Positions 1 to 11,700 are shown, counted from the stretch's first letter. The stretch: 64,000 bases of DNA from a bacterium endosymbiont of Escarpia laminata (GCA_003660235.1 QGON01000071.1:372001-436000), one strand, 5' to 3'. Translations and numbers: made by a program. Notes: a model not told the origin generated them from the sequence alone.

Positions 1-540
1 GAGGCCTTGCTCGACGCTCCGGATCTGGCGGATGCTCAAGGGTTTCGGGATCGCACCATGCTGGAAGTGCTCTATGCCTCCGGCCTGCGGGTGTCGGAAC
101 TGATCAGCCTGCGTCCGGAGCAGATCAGCCTGACCCAGGGCGTGGTAAGGGTCATCGGCAAAGGCGGTAAAGAGCGGCTGGTGCCACTGGGTGATGAGGC
201 TCAAACCTGGCTGATACGTTTCCTGAAAGGCCCCCGACAAGAGATTCTGGGCGCCCGGCTCTGTCCGGATCTCTTCCCCACACGCCGTGGCAGCGGAATG
301 ACCCGTCAGGCCTTCTGGTACCTGATCAAAAAACATGCGGTCACTGCTGGTATCAGCAAGCATCTCTCCCCACACACCCTGCGACACGCCTTTGCCACCC
401 ACCTGCTGAACCATGGAGCAGACCTGCGGGTTGTACAACTGTTACTCGGTCATAACGACCTGTCCACCACCCAGATCTATACCCACGTGGCGAGGGAACG
501 GCTGAAAAACCTGCACGCCATCCACCATCCCAGAGGTTGA
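1..540 (+). CDS. xerD: Tyrosine recombinase XerD (C-terminal part, cut by window start)
   Basis: This is the catalytic domain of the recombinase that, with XerC, resolves chromosome dimers at dif. The frame is open from the first base, so the N-terminal core-binding domain lies outside the window and 179 residues are visible. All six catalytic residues are present: R in GLRVSEL, K in GKGGKERL, H and R in SPHTLRHAF, H in LLGHNDLST and the tyrosine nucleophile in QIYTHV. RVIGKGGKERLVPLG, MTRQAFW and the HHPRG ending follow XerD rather than XerC. dsbC lies just downstream, as in E. coli, which supports the assignment. Confidence 0.95.
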   Translation, partial: EALLDAPDLADAQGFRDRTMLEVLYASGLRVSELISLRPEQISLTQGVVRVIGKGGKERLVPLGDEAQTWLIRFLKGPRQEILGARLCPDLFPTRRGSGMTRQAFWYLIKKHAVTAGISKHLSPHTLRHAFATHLLNHGADLRVVQLLLGHNDLSTTQIYTHVARERLKNLHAIHHPRG

Positions 541-640
541 GAATAGTTTGTCATCCCGGCGTTACGAGTTATGAAGCCAACCTCACATTGTGCTACATTC
601 CGGGCAGTTTCAGGTTGACCGGGCAAATCAGGAGTTTTCA

Positions 641-1123
641 ATGCCGTCATTCGATATCGTGTCAGAAGTCGACATCCAGGAGGTGAGAAACGCCGCGGAT
701 CAGGCGAACCGTGAGATCGGCACTCGCTTTGACTTCAAAGGCGTGGAGGCAAAATTCGAACAGAATGAGAGCGAAATCACCCTGCGCGCCGAGCAGGAGT
801 TCCAACTGCAGCAGATGATGGATATTTTGCGGCAAAAACTTGTCAAACGAAAAGTCGATATCGCCTGTATGGATATCAAGGATCCGGAAACCACACTTAG
901 CACCGCCCGTCAGCAGGTCATCATTAAACAGGGCATAGATACCGATACCGCCCGCAAGATGGTCAAGGCGATCAAGGCAAGCAAGATCAAGGTTCAGGCC
1001 CAGATCCAGGGTGAACAGGTTCGGGTAACCGGCAAGAAACGGGATGACCTGCAGCAGATCATCACCATGTTACGGGAGGCTGACTACGGCCTGCCACTGC
1101 AATATCAGAATTTTCGGGATTGA
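641..1123 (+). CDS. yajQ: YajQ family nucleotide-binding protein
   Basis: A 160-residue cytoplasmic protein of the YajQ (DUF520) family. These have two ferredoxin-like folds and bind nucleotides; a Xanthomonas member binds cyclic di-GMP. Recognisable features are the start [11 protein letters not shown], the segment [13 protein letters not shown] and the end [14 protein letters not shown]. An upstream in-frame start at 590 exists, but the ATG at 641 follows a good Shine-Dalgarno (caggag) and matches the usual family start and length (about 160-163). It sits between xerD and dsbC, ending three bases before the dsbC ATG, so the two are probably co-transcribed. What it does in this organism cannot be read from sequence. 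Confidence 0.93.
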   Translation: MPSFDIVSEVDIQEVRNAADQANREIGTRFDFKGVEAKFEQNESEITLRAEQEFQLQQMMDILRQKLVKRKVDIACMDIKDPETTLSTARQQVIIKQGIDTDTARKMVKAIKASKIKVQAQIQGEQVRVTGKKRDDLQQIITMLREADYGLPLQYQNFRD

Positions 1124-1126
1124 TTG

Positions 1127-1888
1127 ATGAAGAAAAATTTTATTATCCGCCGTAAACAAGCAGGCATCCTTTCAGCGGCAACCTTAGTCGCCCTGCTCTC
1201 CTGCGGCAACATCCAGGCTGCGGACGATGCAGCAACCATCAAGCAGGTTCAGGATGGGATCGCCAAACTGCTTCCTGGAGAGACGCCGGACAGCATCACC
1301 GAATCAGTGGTCCCCGGCCTGTACGAAGTGATGATCGGTCCCCGTCTGGTCTATGTCAGCGGTGACGGGAAGTATCTCTTCAACGGCAAACTGTTTGAGA
1401 TCGCAACGAGAGAGGATCTCTCAACGCCCAAGATCTCCCTGGCCAAGGCCGATGCTATCACCAAGGTTGGCGAGGAGAACATGGTCATCTTCGGTCCCGA
1501 AGATTCCAGACACACCATCACTGTTTTCACCGATATCGACTGCGGTTACTGCCGCAAACTGCACAGTGAGATCACGCAATACAACGATCTCGGCATTCGT
1601 GTCCGCTATATGATGTTTCCCCGTGCCGGTGTAGGCAGCGCCTCCTATACAAAGGCCGTCTCTGTCTGGTGCGCCGATGATCAGAAAGCTGCAATGACCC
1701 TTTCCAAGGCCGGTAAGCCCATCGATGAAAAGCTGTGCAACAATCCAATCGTGGATCACATGAAACTGGGCGAACTGCTCGGCGTTACAGGAACCCCGGC
1801 GATCTTTCTTTCCGATGGGGAACTCATGCCCGGTTACGTTCCGGCGGCCAAGATGTCGGCCTACCTGAATGGACGCACAAAAAAGTAG
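1127..1888 (+). CDS. dsbC: Thiol:disulfide isomerase DsbC (periplasmic)
   Basis: Periplasmic disulfide isomerase of 253 residues. An N-terminal signal peptide (basic KKNFIIRRK, then a hydrophobic stretch) probably ends at IQA-AD. A DsbC dimerisation domain follows, then a thioredoxin-fold domain with the active site C139-G-Y-C142 (DIDCGYCRKLH) and the cis-proline loop GVTGTPAIF. Two further cysteines (WCAD, KLCNN) match the structural disulfide of DsbC. The ATG at 1127 is preferred over the in-frame TTG at 1124. The gene overlaps nothing and is followed at once by a strong intrinsic terminator, so it ends the xerD-yajQ-dsbC unit. DsbG is a less likely alternative given the xerD context. Confidence 0.93.
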   Translation: MKKNFIIRRKQAGILSAATLVALLSCGNIQAADDAATIKQVQDGIAKLLPGETPDSITESVVPGLYEVMIGPRLVYVSGDGKYLFNGKLFEIATREDLSTPKISLAKADAITKVGEENMVIFGPEDSRHTITVFTDIDCGYCRKLHSEITQYNDLGIRVRYMMFPRAGVGSASYTKAVSVWCADDQKAAMTLSKAGKPIDEKLCNNPIVDHMKLGELLGVTGTPAIFLSDGELMPGYVPAAKMSAYLNGRTKK

Positions 1889-1913
1889 TTCAGCTGTCTT
1901 GAGAGACAACTAC

Positions 1914-1938
1914 GGGGAGCTTCGGCTCCCCTTTTTTT
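1914..1938 (+). terminator. Rho-independent terminator after dsbC
   Basis: A perfect 7-bp stem GGGGAGC/GCTCCCC closes a UUCG tetraloop and is followed by seven T. It lies 26 bases after the dsbC stop codon. Confidence 0.95.
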
Positions 1939-2046
1939 GCCTTGTTTTCGTGACACGACTCACAACCAGCATCATTGCGGGCTCAATGGGTCAATAAATT
2001 GGAACAACTGCCGCTAGCCTTCTCAAGCAACACACTAGAGGAACAG

Positions 2047-2802
2047 ATGGTGCAGGCCCATAAACTGGATCTGGCATATCGCTCCGAAACGGGGCCCGTA
2101 CGCAAGAGTAACCAAGACACGATCGGTACAGATGAGGCTGCCGGTATCGTAATCGTTGCTGACGGCATGGGGGGCGCGAATGGCGGTGAGATCGCCAGTC
2201 AACTGGCAGTTGATCTGTTGATGCAATATTTCACTGACGATGAGCGCAACCCAGTCAACGAATCCGACCATCAACTCCAGGAGAGCCTTTCGGTTGTCAA
2301 CAATGCCATCCTGGAAGCTGCAGAGCAGATGCCGGAACTACAGGGAATGGGTACCACACTGGTATTGGGCATGTTCGATGAGAACCACCTACGTTACGCA
2401 CACGTCGGAGACTCCCGACTCTATCGTCTGCGTAACGGCAAGCTGACTCCCCTGACCCGTGATCATAGTCTGATCGAGGACATGATTGACAAGCAAGTAT
2501 TCTCCTCATCACTGGAAGCTATTGAAGCCGGTGTACCACGCAACATTCTATCCAAGGCCTTTGGCACCGCGCCGAATGTCAAAGCTGAGATCGCCAAGAC
2601 CAACATCAAGGCGGGGGATATCTATCTGTTCTGTTCTGACGGACTGACCAGCATCGTCTCCGATGAAAAGATAGAGGATGCGTTGCTCAGCACAGACAAG
2701 AATTTGATTAAACAGGTCGATCGCCTGATTGAAAACGCCTGCAACAATGGCGGTACCGATAATATTTCGATTGTGCTGGTAAGCATTGATGAGGCGGCTT
2801 GA
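2047..2802 (+). CDS. PP2C-type serine/threonine phosphatase (PrpC/Stp1-like)
   Basis: Single-domain Mn/Mg-dependent protein phosphatase of 251 residues, predicted cytoplasmic. The ordered PP2C motifs are all visible: SNQD near the N-terminus, the metal-binding VADGMGG, MGTTLV, HVGDSRLYRL with TRDHS, FCSDGLTS and the terminal GGTDNISIVLV. The in-frame TTG at 1975 would add 24 residues that resemble nothing in the family; the ATG at 2047 has agagga just upstream and starts right before the catalytic fold. The next gene is an FHA phosphothreonine reader, so the pair probably makes up part of a Ser/Thr phosphorylation circuit, but no kinase gene lies beside it (the PP2C-kinase fusion in this window is 21 kb away). 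Confidence 0.88.
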   Translation: MVQAHKLDLAYRSETGPVRKSNQDTIGTDEAAGIVIVADGMGGANGGEIASQLAVDLLMQYFTDDERNPVNESDHQLQESLSVVNNAILEAAEQMPELQGMGTTLVLGMFDENHLRYAHVGDSRLYRLRNGKLTPLTRDHSLIEDMIDKQVFSSSLEAIEAGVPRNILSKAFGTAPNVKAEIAKTNIKAGDIYLFCSDGLTSIVSDEKIEDALLSTDKNLIKQVDRLIENACNNGGTDNISIVLVSIDEAA

Positions 2803-2862
2803 GTGAAGATCCGACTGGGTTATGAATACGAAGATTTATTACTGTATTGGGGTAGTTGAATC

Positions 2863-3522
2863 ATGGAAAAACTCGTCATCTTAAACGACAACGATACGCT
2901 TCAGGAATTTCCTTTGGAGCAGAAACGCGTTGAACTGGGGCGGGATCCAACCAGCGACCTCTGTCTTAGTGACCAATCAGTCAGTCGCCATCACGCCAGT
3001 CTGGTGCGAATCTACACCGAGTACTATCTGGAAGACCATCGCAGCACCAATGGTACCCGGCTGAATGGCCAGGATATCAAAAAACATATGTTGAAAAACG
3101 GCGATGTCATCGAGATCGGAAAGTATCGGCTTAAATTCAAGAAACAACAGGAGAAGAGCGACGAGAACGACCTCGACAGGACGGTCGTCATACATCCGTC
3201 AGTCCCACAACGTGTATCACGGGCAAAACCGGCCAATAATCCGCTAACCTCCAAACCTGGCTTGGCCTTTATCCACTATCTGGCAGGGCCGGAGAAAGGT
3301 CAGGAAGCAAAACTCAACCGCGCATTCTTCACTATCGGGGAGACAGGCGGCGATCTTGCACTGATCACCAAACGTCATCAAGGTTACTATCTGCTGAAGC
3401 TTGGCGGGCACACAATCCCCTCGGTTAACGGCAAATCTGTGCGCGCAGGAGGCGTCGAGCTCACACATGGCGATCAAATCGTATTTGGTGAACGCCAGTT
3501 AGAGTTCCTTACAGGAAGTTGA
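2863..3522 (+). CDS. FHA domain protein with two FHA-like modules
   Basis: A 219-residue cytoplasmic protein. Residues 1-95 form a canonical FHA domain: VELGRDPTSD, then SVSRHHASL (the phosphothreonine-binding Ser/Arg/His), then STNGTRLNG. After a polar linker, residues 125-219 repeat the pattern in degenerate form (FFTIGETGGDL, SVNGKSV, GDQIVFGERQLEF) without the RHH signature, so this second module probably does not bind phosphopeptides in the usual way. It lies 60 bases after the PP2C gene on the same strand; phosphatase and FHA genes often sit together in bacterial phosphosignalling or secretion loci. The target is unknown. Confidence 0.85.
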   Translation: MEKLVILNDNDTLQEFPLEQKRVELGRDPTSDLCLSDQSVSRHHASLVRIYTEYYLEDHRSTNGTRLNGQDIKKHMLKNGDVIEIGKYRLKFKKQQEKSDENDLDRTVVIHPSVPQRVSRAKPANNPLTSKPGLAFIHYLAGPEKGQEAKLNRAFFTIGETGGDLALITKRHQGYYLLKLGGHTIPSVNGKSVRAGGVELTHGDQIVFGERQLEFLTGS

Positions 3523-3633
3523 TCTGCATTCGTGGGAAGTCGATTAAAGTTCCCCCACTCTCTGCCGTATCAATCAATAGATTCCCGATCATTGACGTCT
3601 AGCACAAGACCAGCCGTTAAGGAGTAACAGACC

Positions 3634-3957
3634 ATGGCACCAGAATCACTCGATCACAACCGCATGCTGCTGGAGATCGATCGCACGATCCGTGACCTCA
3701 ACCGTAACACCATCAACCCCATGATACCTGAGCTCACTCTGAATGATCTCTGCCCGGTCATGGAACTGGTCGCCCGTGCAAGGGGGTTCTATCTGAAAGA
3801 GTTGTTTGAGGTAACTGAGATTTCAGGAGATAAAATGCCATCCCAGGATCAGATAGGACGATTGAAGAAGCTGCGTGAGAACTTCGAGGAACTGGTCAAG
3901 GGCGCACAAGCGCTGGAAACGGCCATAGAGCGTGGTTATCTGGACGTCAATCGCTGA
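3634..3957 (+). CDS. Hypothetical protein, 107 residues, helical
   Basis: I do not recognise this family. The start is well supported: aaggagt lies upstream of the ATG. The protein is soluble, with no signal peptide or membrane segment, and is largely helical and charged (ends RLKKLRENFEELVKGAQALETAIERGYLD). A proline-rich turn NPMIPELTLNDLCPVMELVARARG occupies the middle, with the only cysteine. It lies 111 bases after the FHA gene and 159 bases before hemF on the same strand, so it may or may not belong to the PP2C-FHA unit. No catalytic motif is visible. Confidence 0.7.
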   Translation: MAPESLDHNRMLLEIDRTIRDLNRNTINPMIPELTLNDLCPVMELVARARGFYLKELFEVTEISGDKMPSQDQIGRLKKLRENFEELVKGAQALETAIERGYLDVNR

Positions 3958-5043
<1,086 letters not shown>

Positions 5044-5108
5044 GATTGAATCCTTGAGGTTTTGACCTACCCTCAAAGTAAACCTGATAACGCTGAGCGG
5101 AGGGAGTC

Positions 5109-5798
5109 ATGAGTGCTTTCAAAGGGTTTCCCCAGGCCTGTCTCCCTTTTCTGGAGACTCTGTCAAACAACAATAACAGAGCCTGGTTTAGCGAGAATAA
5201 AACCGCTTACGAACAGCAGATACGTGAACCGGCGCTGGCATTCATCGAGCATATGCAGCCCAGGCTGCTGAAGATCTCCCCACGATTCCGCACCATCGCT
5301 AAAAAGTCCGGCGGATCTCTGATGCGGATCTACCGGGACACCCGTTTCTCGAAAGACAAAACACCCTACAAAATCAACATCGGCATTCAGTTCCGGCACG
5401 AACTGGGAAAGGATGTCCATGCACCGGGTTTTTATGTTCACATAGAGCCGGAATTCTGCTTTGTCGGCGTCGGCATCTGGCATCTGGAGAACCCTCTTCT
5501 GGGGAAGATTCGTGATTTCATCGTGGACAATCCGGCATCATGGAGAGCCGCCAGGGATGACAAAACCTTCCGCAGACATTTCACTCTGGAGGGTGATTCA
5601 CTCAAACGCCCTCCTCGGGGTTTCCCCCCTGATCATGCGTTGATGGACGATCTCAAACGCAAGGACTTCATTGCCTGTAAATACTTCGATTGCAGAAAGA
5701 TAACAGCACCATCCTTTGCCCAGTTCGTTACCAACAGCTTCAAACAGGCGGATCCGTTCATGCGCTACCTATGCAGCGCAGTGAATGTGAACTATTAA
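5109..5798 (+). CDS. DUF2461 family protein (TIGR02453)
   Basis: A 229-residue soluble protein of the DUF2461 family, whose biochemical function is not established. Characteristic stretches are FLETLSNNNNRAWFSENK near the start, then LMRIYRDTRFSKDKTPYK and the GFYVHIEPEFCFVGVGIW core. The ATG follows a strong ribosome-binding site (ggaggga). The gene is 65 bases downstream of hemF on the same strand and could share its transcript, though nothing in the family links it to heme synthesis. Confidence 0.85.
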   Translation: MSAFKGFPQACLPFLETLSNNNNRAWFSENKTAYEQQIREPALAFIEHMQPRLLKISPRFRTIAKKSGGSLMRIYRDTRFSKDKTPYKINIGIQFRHELGKDVHAPGFYVHIEPEFCFVGVGIWHLENPLLGKIRDFIVDNPASWRAARDDKTFRRHFTLEGDSLKRPPRGFPPDHALMDDLKRKDFIACKYFDCRKITAPSFAQFVTNSFKQADPFMRYLCSAVNVNY

Positions 5799-5821
5799 CT
5801 CATGTTTCTGAGTTCATACCA

Positions 5822-5850
5822 CCGGATGCGCTACGCTTATCCAGCCTAGG
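5822..5850. repeat. REP-like palindromic unit
   Basis: A short imperfect palindrome, GGATGCG-cta-CGCttATCC, between the DUF2461 gene and ybiT. It resembles single REP units of enterobacteria (ggatgcg...cgcttatcc). Only one unit is present here. Confidence 0.45.
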
Positions 5851-5892
5851 AAAGGGAGTTGAGCTCCGGTCTAAACTTATTTCAATCCAGGA

Positions 5893-5923
5893 TTGCACTC
5901 CCCACCCCAAGCTGTGCCATAAT
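5893..5923 (+). promoter_or_regulatory. Possible sigma-70 promoter for ybiT
   Basis: TTGCAC (5893-5898) and CATAAT (5918-5923) resemble -35 and -10 boxes, but the 19-base spacer is longer than ideal. It would give a leader of roughly 80 bases before the TTG start of ybiT. Confidence 0.3.
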
Positions 5924-6012
5924 GCGCCGCTTTTGTGGCCAACATCTTCTTACCCGCACTTTTGCACCTGTCCAGTAGTCCACAAGCACCTCACTATTTT
6001 CCGGAAAATATT

Positions 6013-7617
6013 TTGATCTCAACAGCCAATATCACCATGCAATTCGGGGTCAAGCCCCTGTTTGAAAACATCTCGGTCAAGTTCGGCAGCGGCAACCGAT
6101 ACGGCCTGATCGGCGCCAACGGTTGCGGCAAGTCAACCTTGATGAAAATCCTCGGCGGAGATCTGGAGCCGACTGCCGGCAACGTCACTGTCGACCCCAA
6201 CGAGCGGTTAGGCAAGCTGCGCCAGGATCAGTTCGCCTATGAAGCGCATACGGTGCTCGACACCGTGATCATGGGACACGCCGAGCTGTGGAAGGTGAAG
6301 CAGGAACGTGACCGTATCTACGCACTGCCGGAGATGAGCGAAGAGGAAGGTATGCAGGTGGCCGAGCTGGAGGTGGAATTTGCCGAATTCGACGGCTATA
6401 CCGCCGAGTCGCGTGCCGGTGAGTTGTTGCTGGGCCTGGATATCCCGCTGGAACAGCACAACGGCCCGATGAGCGCAGTAGCCCCCGGCTGGAAACTGCG
6501 TGTTCTGCTGGCCCAGGCGCTGTTCGCCGAGCCAGACATCATGTTGCTCGACGAACCCACCAACAACCTCGACATCAACACCATCCGCTGGCTGGAGGAT
6601 GTGCTCAACGAACGCAACTCCACCATGATCATCATCTCCCATGATCGCCACTTTCTGAACAGCGTCTGCACACACATGGCCGACCTGGATTACGGCGAGC
6701 TGCGTGTCTATCCGGGCAACTACGATGAGTACATGACGGCTGCCAGCCAAGTTCGCGAACGCCAGTTGGCCAACAATGCCAAGAAAAAGGCGCAGATCGC
6801 CGAGCTGCAGACCTTCGTCAGCCGCTTCTCCGCCAACGCCTCAAAGGCCAAGCAGGCCACCTCACGCGCCAGGCAGATCGACAAGATCCAGCTTGATGAG
6901 ATCAAGCCCTCCAGCCGTCAGAACCCCTTCATCCGCTTCGAGCAGGAGAAGAAACTCTACCGCCTCGCCCTGGAGGTTGAGGGACTCAGCAAAGGCTATG
7001 ATGAAAAACCACTGTTCAACGGCCTGGATCTGATAGTCGAGGTTGGTGAACGCGTCGCCATCATCGGTCCTAACGGTATCGGTAAAACCACACTGCTTCG
7101 CACCCTGGTCGGCACCGGGCACAGAGGCCTGAGTCCCGACAATGGCACGGTAAAATGGTCGGAGAATGTCACTATTGGCTATTATGCCCAGGATCACGCC
7201 GCCGATTTCGAAGAGGACATGAACCTGCTGGAATGGATGAGTCAGTGGCAGCAGGAGGGCGACGATGAACAGGTGGTACGCAGTTACCTCGGCCGCATGC
7301 TCTTCTCTCAGAAGGAGATCGAAAAATCAGTAAAGGTGATCTCTGGTGGAGAACAGGGACGCATGCTCTTCGGCAAGATTATGATGCACAAACCCAATGT
7401 GCTGGTGATGGACGAGCCGACCAACCACCTGGATATGGAGTCTATCGAGTCACTCAACACGGCGCTGGAGAACTACCCCGGCACGCTGATCTTCGTCAGC
7501 CATGACCGAGAGATCGTCTCCTCACTGGCCACCCGCATTATCGAACTCACCCCCGAGGGTATAGTCACTTTCAATGGCAACTATGAGGAGTATCTGAGCA
7601 GCCAAGACGTGGTTTGA
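6013..7617 (+). CDS. ybiT: ABC-F family ATPase YbiT
   Basis: A soluble ABC-F protein of 534 residues with two ATPase domains and no membrane segment. ABC-F proteins act on ribosomes. The N-terminal domain has Walker [10 protein letters not shown], but its signature segment reads [17 protein letters not shown] rather than LSGGQ, which is typical of YbiT; Walker B is [12 protein letters not shown]. The linker carries [19 protein letters not shown]. The C-terminal domain has [21 protein letters not shown] and [19 protein letters not shown] at 5935 keeps the frame open, but YbiT proteins begin at the position of the TTG at 6013 ([12 protein letters not shown]), so I chose that. It converges on jetD with only six bases between the stops. 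Confidence 0.93.
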   Translation: MISTANITMQFGVKPLFENISVKFGSGNRYGLIGANGCGKSTLMKILGGDLEPTAGNVTVDPNERLGKLRQDQFAYEAHTVLDTVIMGHAELWKVKQERDRIYALPEMSEEEGMQVAELEVEFAEFDGYTAESRAGELLLGLDIPLEQHNGPMSAVAPGWKLRVLLAQALFAEPDIMLLDEPTNNLDINTIRWLEDVLNERNSTMIIISHDRHFLNSVCTHMADLDYGELRVYPGNYDEYMTAASQVRERQLANNAKKKAQIAELQTFVSRFSANASKAKQATSRARQIDKIQLDEIKPSSRQNPFIRFEQEKKLYRLALEVEGLSKGYDEKPLFNGLDLIVEVGERVAIIGPNGIGKTTLLRTLVGTGHRGLSPDNGTVKWSENVTIGYYAQDHAADFEEDMNLLEWMSQWQQEGDDEQVVRSYLGRMLFSQKEIEKSVKVISGGEQGRMLFGKIMMHKPNVLVMDEPTNHLDMESIESLNTALENYPGTLIFVSHDREIVSSLATRIIELTPEGIVTFNGNYEEYLSSQDVV

Positions 7618-7623
7618 CGTCTC

Positions 7624-8772
7624 TCAGGCAAGTGCATGCCAACGGGTAATCTCATTTTTCACCAAGTCATCAGGGAGAAACTCCTGCTCCAGCCGACCTC
7701 TCTCTGATCGACAGAGTCTGAGATAAAGCGCCTCCTCCTGTTTGGTGAGTTTGGAAGGCGTGGATTCACCTGCCGTTACGGGTTCGGCAACAGCCTTCTC
7801 GTTGCAGCAGTATTCGAAGGCCTCCTCGTCCATCAATAACGGCGTCAGGGCCGCCTGGTATGAACGGGCCGTGGCGAGCATGGAGAGGCCCCAGGTGTCG
7901 ATGTCTCCCCAATAGGCGATGTTTTTATTGCGGATCCAGGCGGCTTGCATCCAGCTCAGGTTAAGTCCCGCCCCGAGTATGGCGATGGTGTTGGGCAGTG
8001 ATGGCAGTTGATAGAGGGAACGCTCGTTCTCGACAATCAGCAGATGACTGCCGGGCAGTGGTGTTTGCGCGAGCTCACTGCTTCTCACTCTGAGTTGCCT
8101 GAAAGGGAGCAGCCCCGTTTCCAATGGAACGACCAATAGCCAGTGCTCGCTTTCATCAAGCGCCCCGAGAAAAAATTCAAGACCCCGATCTATAATCTGC
8201 TGGCCAAATCGCTGTTCAAGCAGTTTTCCCACCAAGGTGCGATTGCGCTCAAAAAACTTGCTGTCGCAACCGGCGATAGAGAGCGCCCGCAAAGGTTTGC
8301 CTTCGGCGCAGCCGGGTGCAAGTTGCAGAGCCACCTCACAGGCCTTGATGGTCTCTTCAGCGCCTCTGGACAACAGCTGTTGCCGCTGGCGGATCAAAAG
8401 GGGGTAAAATAGAGGGTCGCTATCAGCCATGACTATGGATAGAAGCCGATACTCTTGCCGAATCGCCTCATCAGCCATCGCCTCTATCCACTCGTCAGTC
8501 GAGTGCAGTACCCAGTTCAGCGGGAGTTGAACCGCTTCTGCGACACTGCGGTAGTTGACCGGCTGCCAGTCGATCTCCCCTGCTGTTACTTTGCGCCAGA
8601 GTTCTATGTGTTTTCTGACGGCAGATATTTCACTGCTGATCAGCGCGGGAGAGGGCTTTCCGATAGGCAGTGTTACGGGCCACGCATTGTAATCCAGCAG
8701 CCGTTGTTCGCGCAGCTTGCCATTTTGCCATTGACGCCGAAGTTTGTGGCGTAGCGCCTCAGGCGTTTTCAT
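7624..8772 (-). CDS. jetD: Wadjet anti-phage/plasmid system protein JetD (DUF3322/DUF2220, Toprim nuclease)
   Basis: Nuclease subunit of the Wadjet plasmid-defence system, 382 residues. The N-terminal half is the DUF3322-like region; the C-terminal half (DUF2220) has a Toprim-type metal site: LLIVENERS (E248/E250) and, after the AILGAGLNL strand, YWGDIDTWG (D290 and D292). In studied Wadjets JetD cleaves DNA after JetABC has extruded it. The frame extends upstream to 9054 inside jetC, but the ATG at 8772 overlaps the jetC end by 14 bases and starts the recognisable domain (MKTPEALRHKL). Last gene of the jetABCD operon. Confidence 0.92.
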   Translation of the reverse strand: MKTPEALRHKLRRQWQNGKLREQRLLDYNAWPVTLPIGKPSPALISSEISAVRKHIELWRKVTAGEIDWQPVNYRSVAEAVQLPLNWVLHSTDEWIEAMADEAIRQEYRLLSIVMADSDPLFYPLLIRQRQQLLSRGAEETIKACEVALQLAPGCAEGKPLRALSIAGCDSKFFERNRTLVGKLLEQRFGQQIIDRGLEFFLGALDESEHWLLVVPLETGLLPFRQLRVRSSELAQTPLPGSHLLIVENERSLYQLPSLPNTIAILGAGLNLSWMQAAWIRNKNIAYWGDIDTWGLSMLATARSYQAALTPLLMDEEAFEYCCNEKAVAEPVTAGESTPSKLTKQEEALYLRLCRSERGRLEQEFLPDDLVKNEITRWHALA

Positions 8773-11700
8773 TGGAACGTTCCAGCCGTTTCCTAGCCTG
8801 CTGATCCAGTTCTTCCCAACTGAGTGATGTAGTGGTGGCGCGCTGGCCACGCCGGTGTACCAGTATCGCTGAACGGGTGTGTGAACGCAGCAGCCGCATC
8901 TCTTTGTTGGGAGTGATGAACAGGGGATGCAGTCCGAACTGGCGCAGGGCCTCGATAATTCGTGCGGCGACCGCCTGCGAACTCTTGGAGAAGGCCTCGT
9001 CGAGTACCACCGTGCCGAACAGGGGATGGCCCATGCCGTCAGGGCAGAGTGCATAACTCAATGAGGCGGTGAGAATATAGCTGGTGATGATCTCCTTTTC
9101 ACCACCACTGCCCCCTTGTGATCCGGTGCGAACCTCGATCACCCGCTCTCCGTCGCGCTCTATGACCAAAACGTAGAACTGCAGACGGTAACGTGGATCG
9201 AGCAGCGCCTTTGCGCCCACGGTCTTGTTACGTTCCACCGCATCGCGTAACAGACGGACCACCTCCACCAAGGCGCGATAGTGGGATTCTCCCTGATCCT
9301 CTTTCAACGCGGCGCTACGCAGATGTCGTTGTGCTTTCTGGATTGTGGTCAGGGTCTCATGGATCACCCGCCGTGGTTGCAGTTGCAGGTAGCATCCGGG
9401 CTGGAAATCGACTTTGACCATGGTCTGGTTGAGCTCATCGATCCGCTCTTCAATGACTGACGTCTCATTGTCGATATAGGCCAGTAGTTGGGTCACCCCC
9501 TCATCCGAGGATTTATTGAGGTACTCCAGAAAGCGTTCTACTTTTTCCGGCAGCGCCTCTTTGGTCAACAGTTCCAACTGTTGAAGATAGTTTGGGATAT
9601 CACTGATCTCTGTCCCGGCCTCTGCAAGTGCGCCGGTATCCTTGGTCTTCGCATTCCCCATCAATGAAATCAGTCTTTTTTCAGTGGCTGAGTATGTACC
9701 TTCAGCCTTAGTCAGCTGCTTCTGGGAGTTATCGCTCGCTTCACGTTCTTTCTCATCCAGGCGTTCAATCTCTTCAATCGTTATTTTTCCAAATTGGCTG
9801 TCTCCTATTAACTGTTGTTCTGCTGACAGCACATTGCTCATCCGTTTGAAAAGCAGGCTGATCTTATCTTTCGCCCGTTTCATCTCTGCCTGAAAGATTT
9901 TTTTCTGTTGCTCATTTTCCAACAGTTTCTGTTGGCACTGGTGCAGTTTCTGCTTTGCCTGCTGCCACTGCTCTTTGGCGCGTGTGGTGTCGGAAGCGGG
10001 GTCTTGTAACTGCTCAAGCTGTTGCCGCAGGCGTAGCAACAGCGTCTCGGCGGATGTTATATCGATCTCACTGAATTGCAGCTCTTCCAACCTGGAAAGC
10101 AGCTGAATCTGTTGAGTAAGCTGTTGGTGTTGTGCTTTTGTTTGGCTAAACAGTTTCTTCCGTTCCACGACTTCCTGACCGGCCTGAGACAGTTCATGCT
10201 CCAGTTCGCGCAGCCGGTCACGATTACTGAAGCCGGTCATCCAGTCGACATCGAGGCGCCGCTGATCCTGCTTGTCGAACTGGCCATGTTTGCCAGACAT
10301 CAGCCCCTCAACGGTCATTGCGTGGGGGGTTCTATGCAGCACCTCACTGCTTTCGACGCAGTGGCGGTCTATATCGGCAAGGAAGGTTTTTGCCACTTCA
10401 CGCAGTGGGTGCTGTCCGAAGTTGAGTTTGTGGGTAAAGCCGTCATTGAGGAAACTTGCCCGGCCCGAATACTCCGTCGCATCGAGCAGACGCACATGCA
10501 GGTGATTGTCGCGCTGGTTGACCCATGCCAGCGCCTGTTTCATCTGTTCGCCCGGCACGATCAGACGCAGACGGTGACTGCCGATGGCACGTTCGACTGC
10601 ACCTCGCCAAGCCTTCTCCTCCGCTTTGATCTCAACCAGTTCGGCGACATACGCCACTGCATTGAGGTTTATACCGAGCGCTTCGGTCAGATCCAGTTTG
10701 AACTTGAGATAACGACTGTCGATGTTGGAGCCGCTATGACTGCGTGCCTCCTGTAGCGCTGTTTTTAAACTCGCTTCACGCTCTTTCGTGGAAAAGAGTG
10801 ACCCGCCTTGTTGATCCCGGCGTTGATCCAGTTCAGACAACTTAGGCTCGTTCTCTCTACGCACAGCTTCACTGCGTTGCTGGTTGTCGGCAAGTGCAGC
10901 CTCCGAGAGGGTAGCATCAAAATCAAGGGCCTTTACCAGTTGCAGATAGTCGTGGGCCTCACGTTGACAGTTACGGAGATTGAACGAATGGATCGTGATC
11001 TGCTGTTCCAACTGCTCGACATTGCCGCCACCTTGTTCGATATAGAGACGATGAAGGTCCTCTGTCTCCAGCTCCTGTTTGCGCTGGCTGTCAGCCAGAT
11101 CAAATGTGAGGCGTTCGCTCTGTGCAAGTTCGTCACTCAAGCTAGCGTGCTTTTGCTGCCATAATCTATGTCCCTGGGTAGCGAACCAGACCGGCAGAAT
11201 CTGTTTCAAACGGAAAAGCCGTTCGACCTCTTCTCTCTTGCCTAACCGAATTTTCTCTTCTGCCTTGATTGGCAGCAACGACTGTTGCTGGGCGCGGGCG
11301 ATCTCCAGCTCGCTGTGAATCTCCTTGAGTACATCAAATCCATTCACCACTTCGGCGGCGCGTTTGAAGGCCGATTTATCCTCCAGGACCAGTTCGCGAA
11401 ACAGCGCGTCGATACTGTTGAGTTGTTTGAGTCCGGCGGCGCGATTGAGCAGGGAGAAGGCATTCTCTCCCACCTCGAAAAAACGCCTAAGCTGGGCCAG
11501 ATAGGCCTTTTTGCTATCGTGGGGATGGATGTTACTCTGTTCCTTGCCAAACCGTTTTACCGCCCTGGCACCCCCCTCACGATGCAGTTCCAGCCAGTCA
11601 CTGATGCCCAGCTCACTGTTACGGCTGAATATCCAGAGCCGTTTGAGGTCACTCATGGATGAACTGCTGCCATCGAGCCAGAAGAGCCCGGTTAGTGAGA

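Noticed and set aside
8773-9054. N-terminal extension of jetD
   Set aside because: It lies wholly inside jetC; the ATG at 8772 gives the family start and a normal 14-base overlap.
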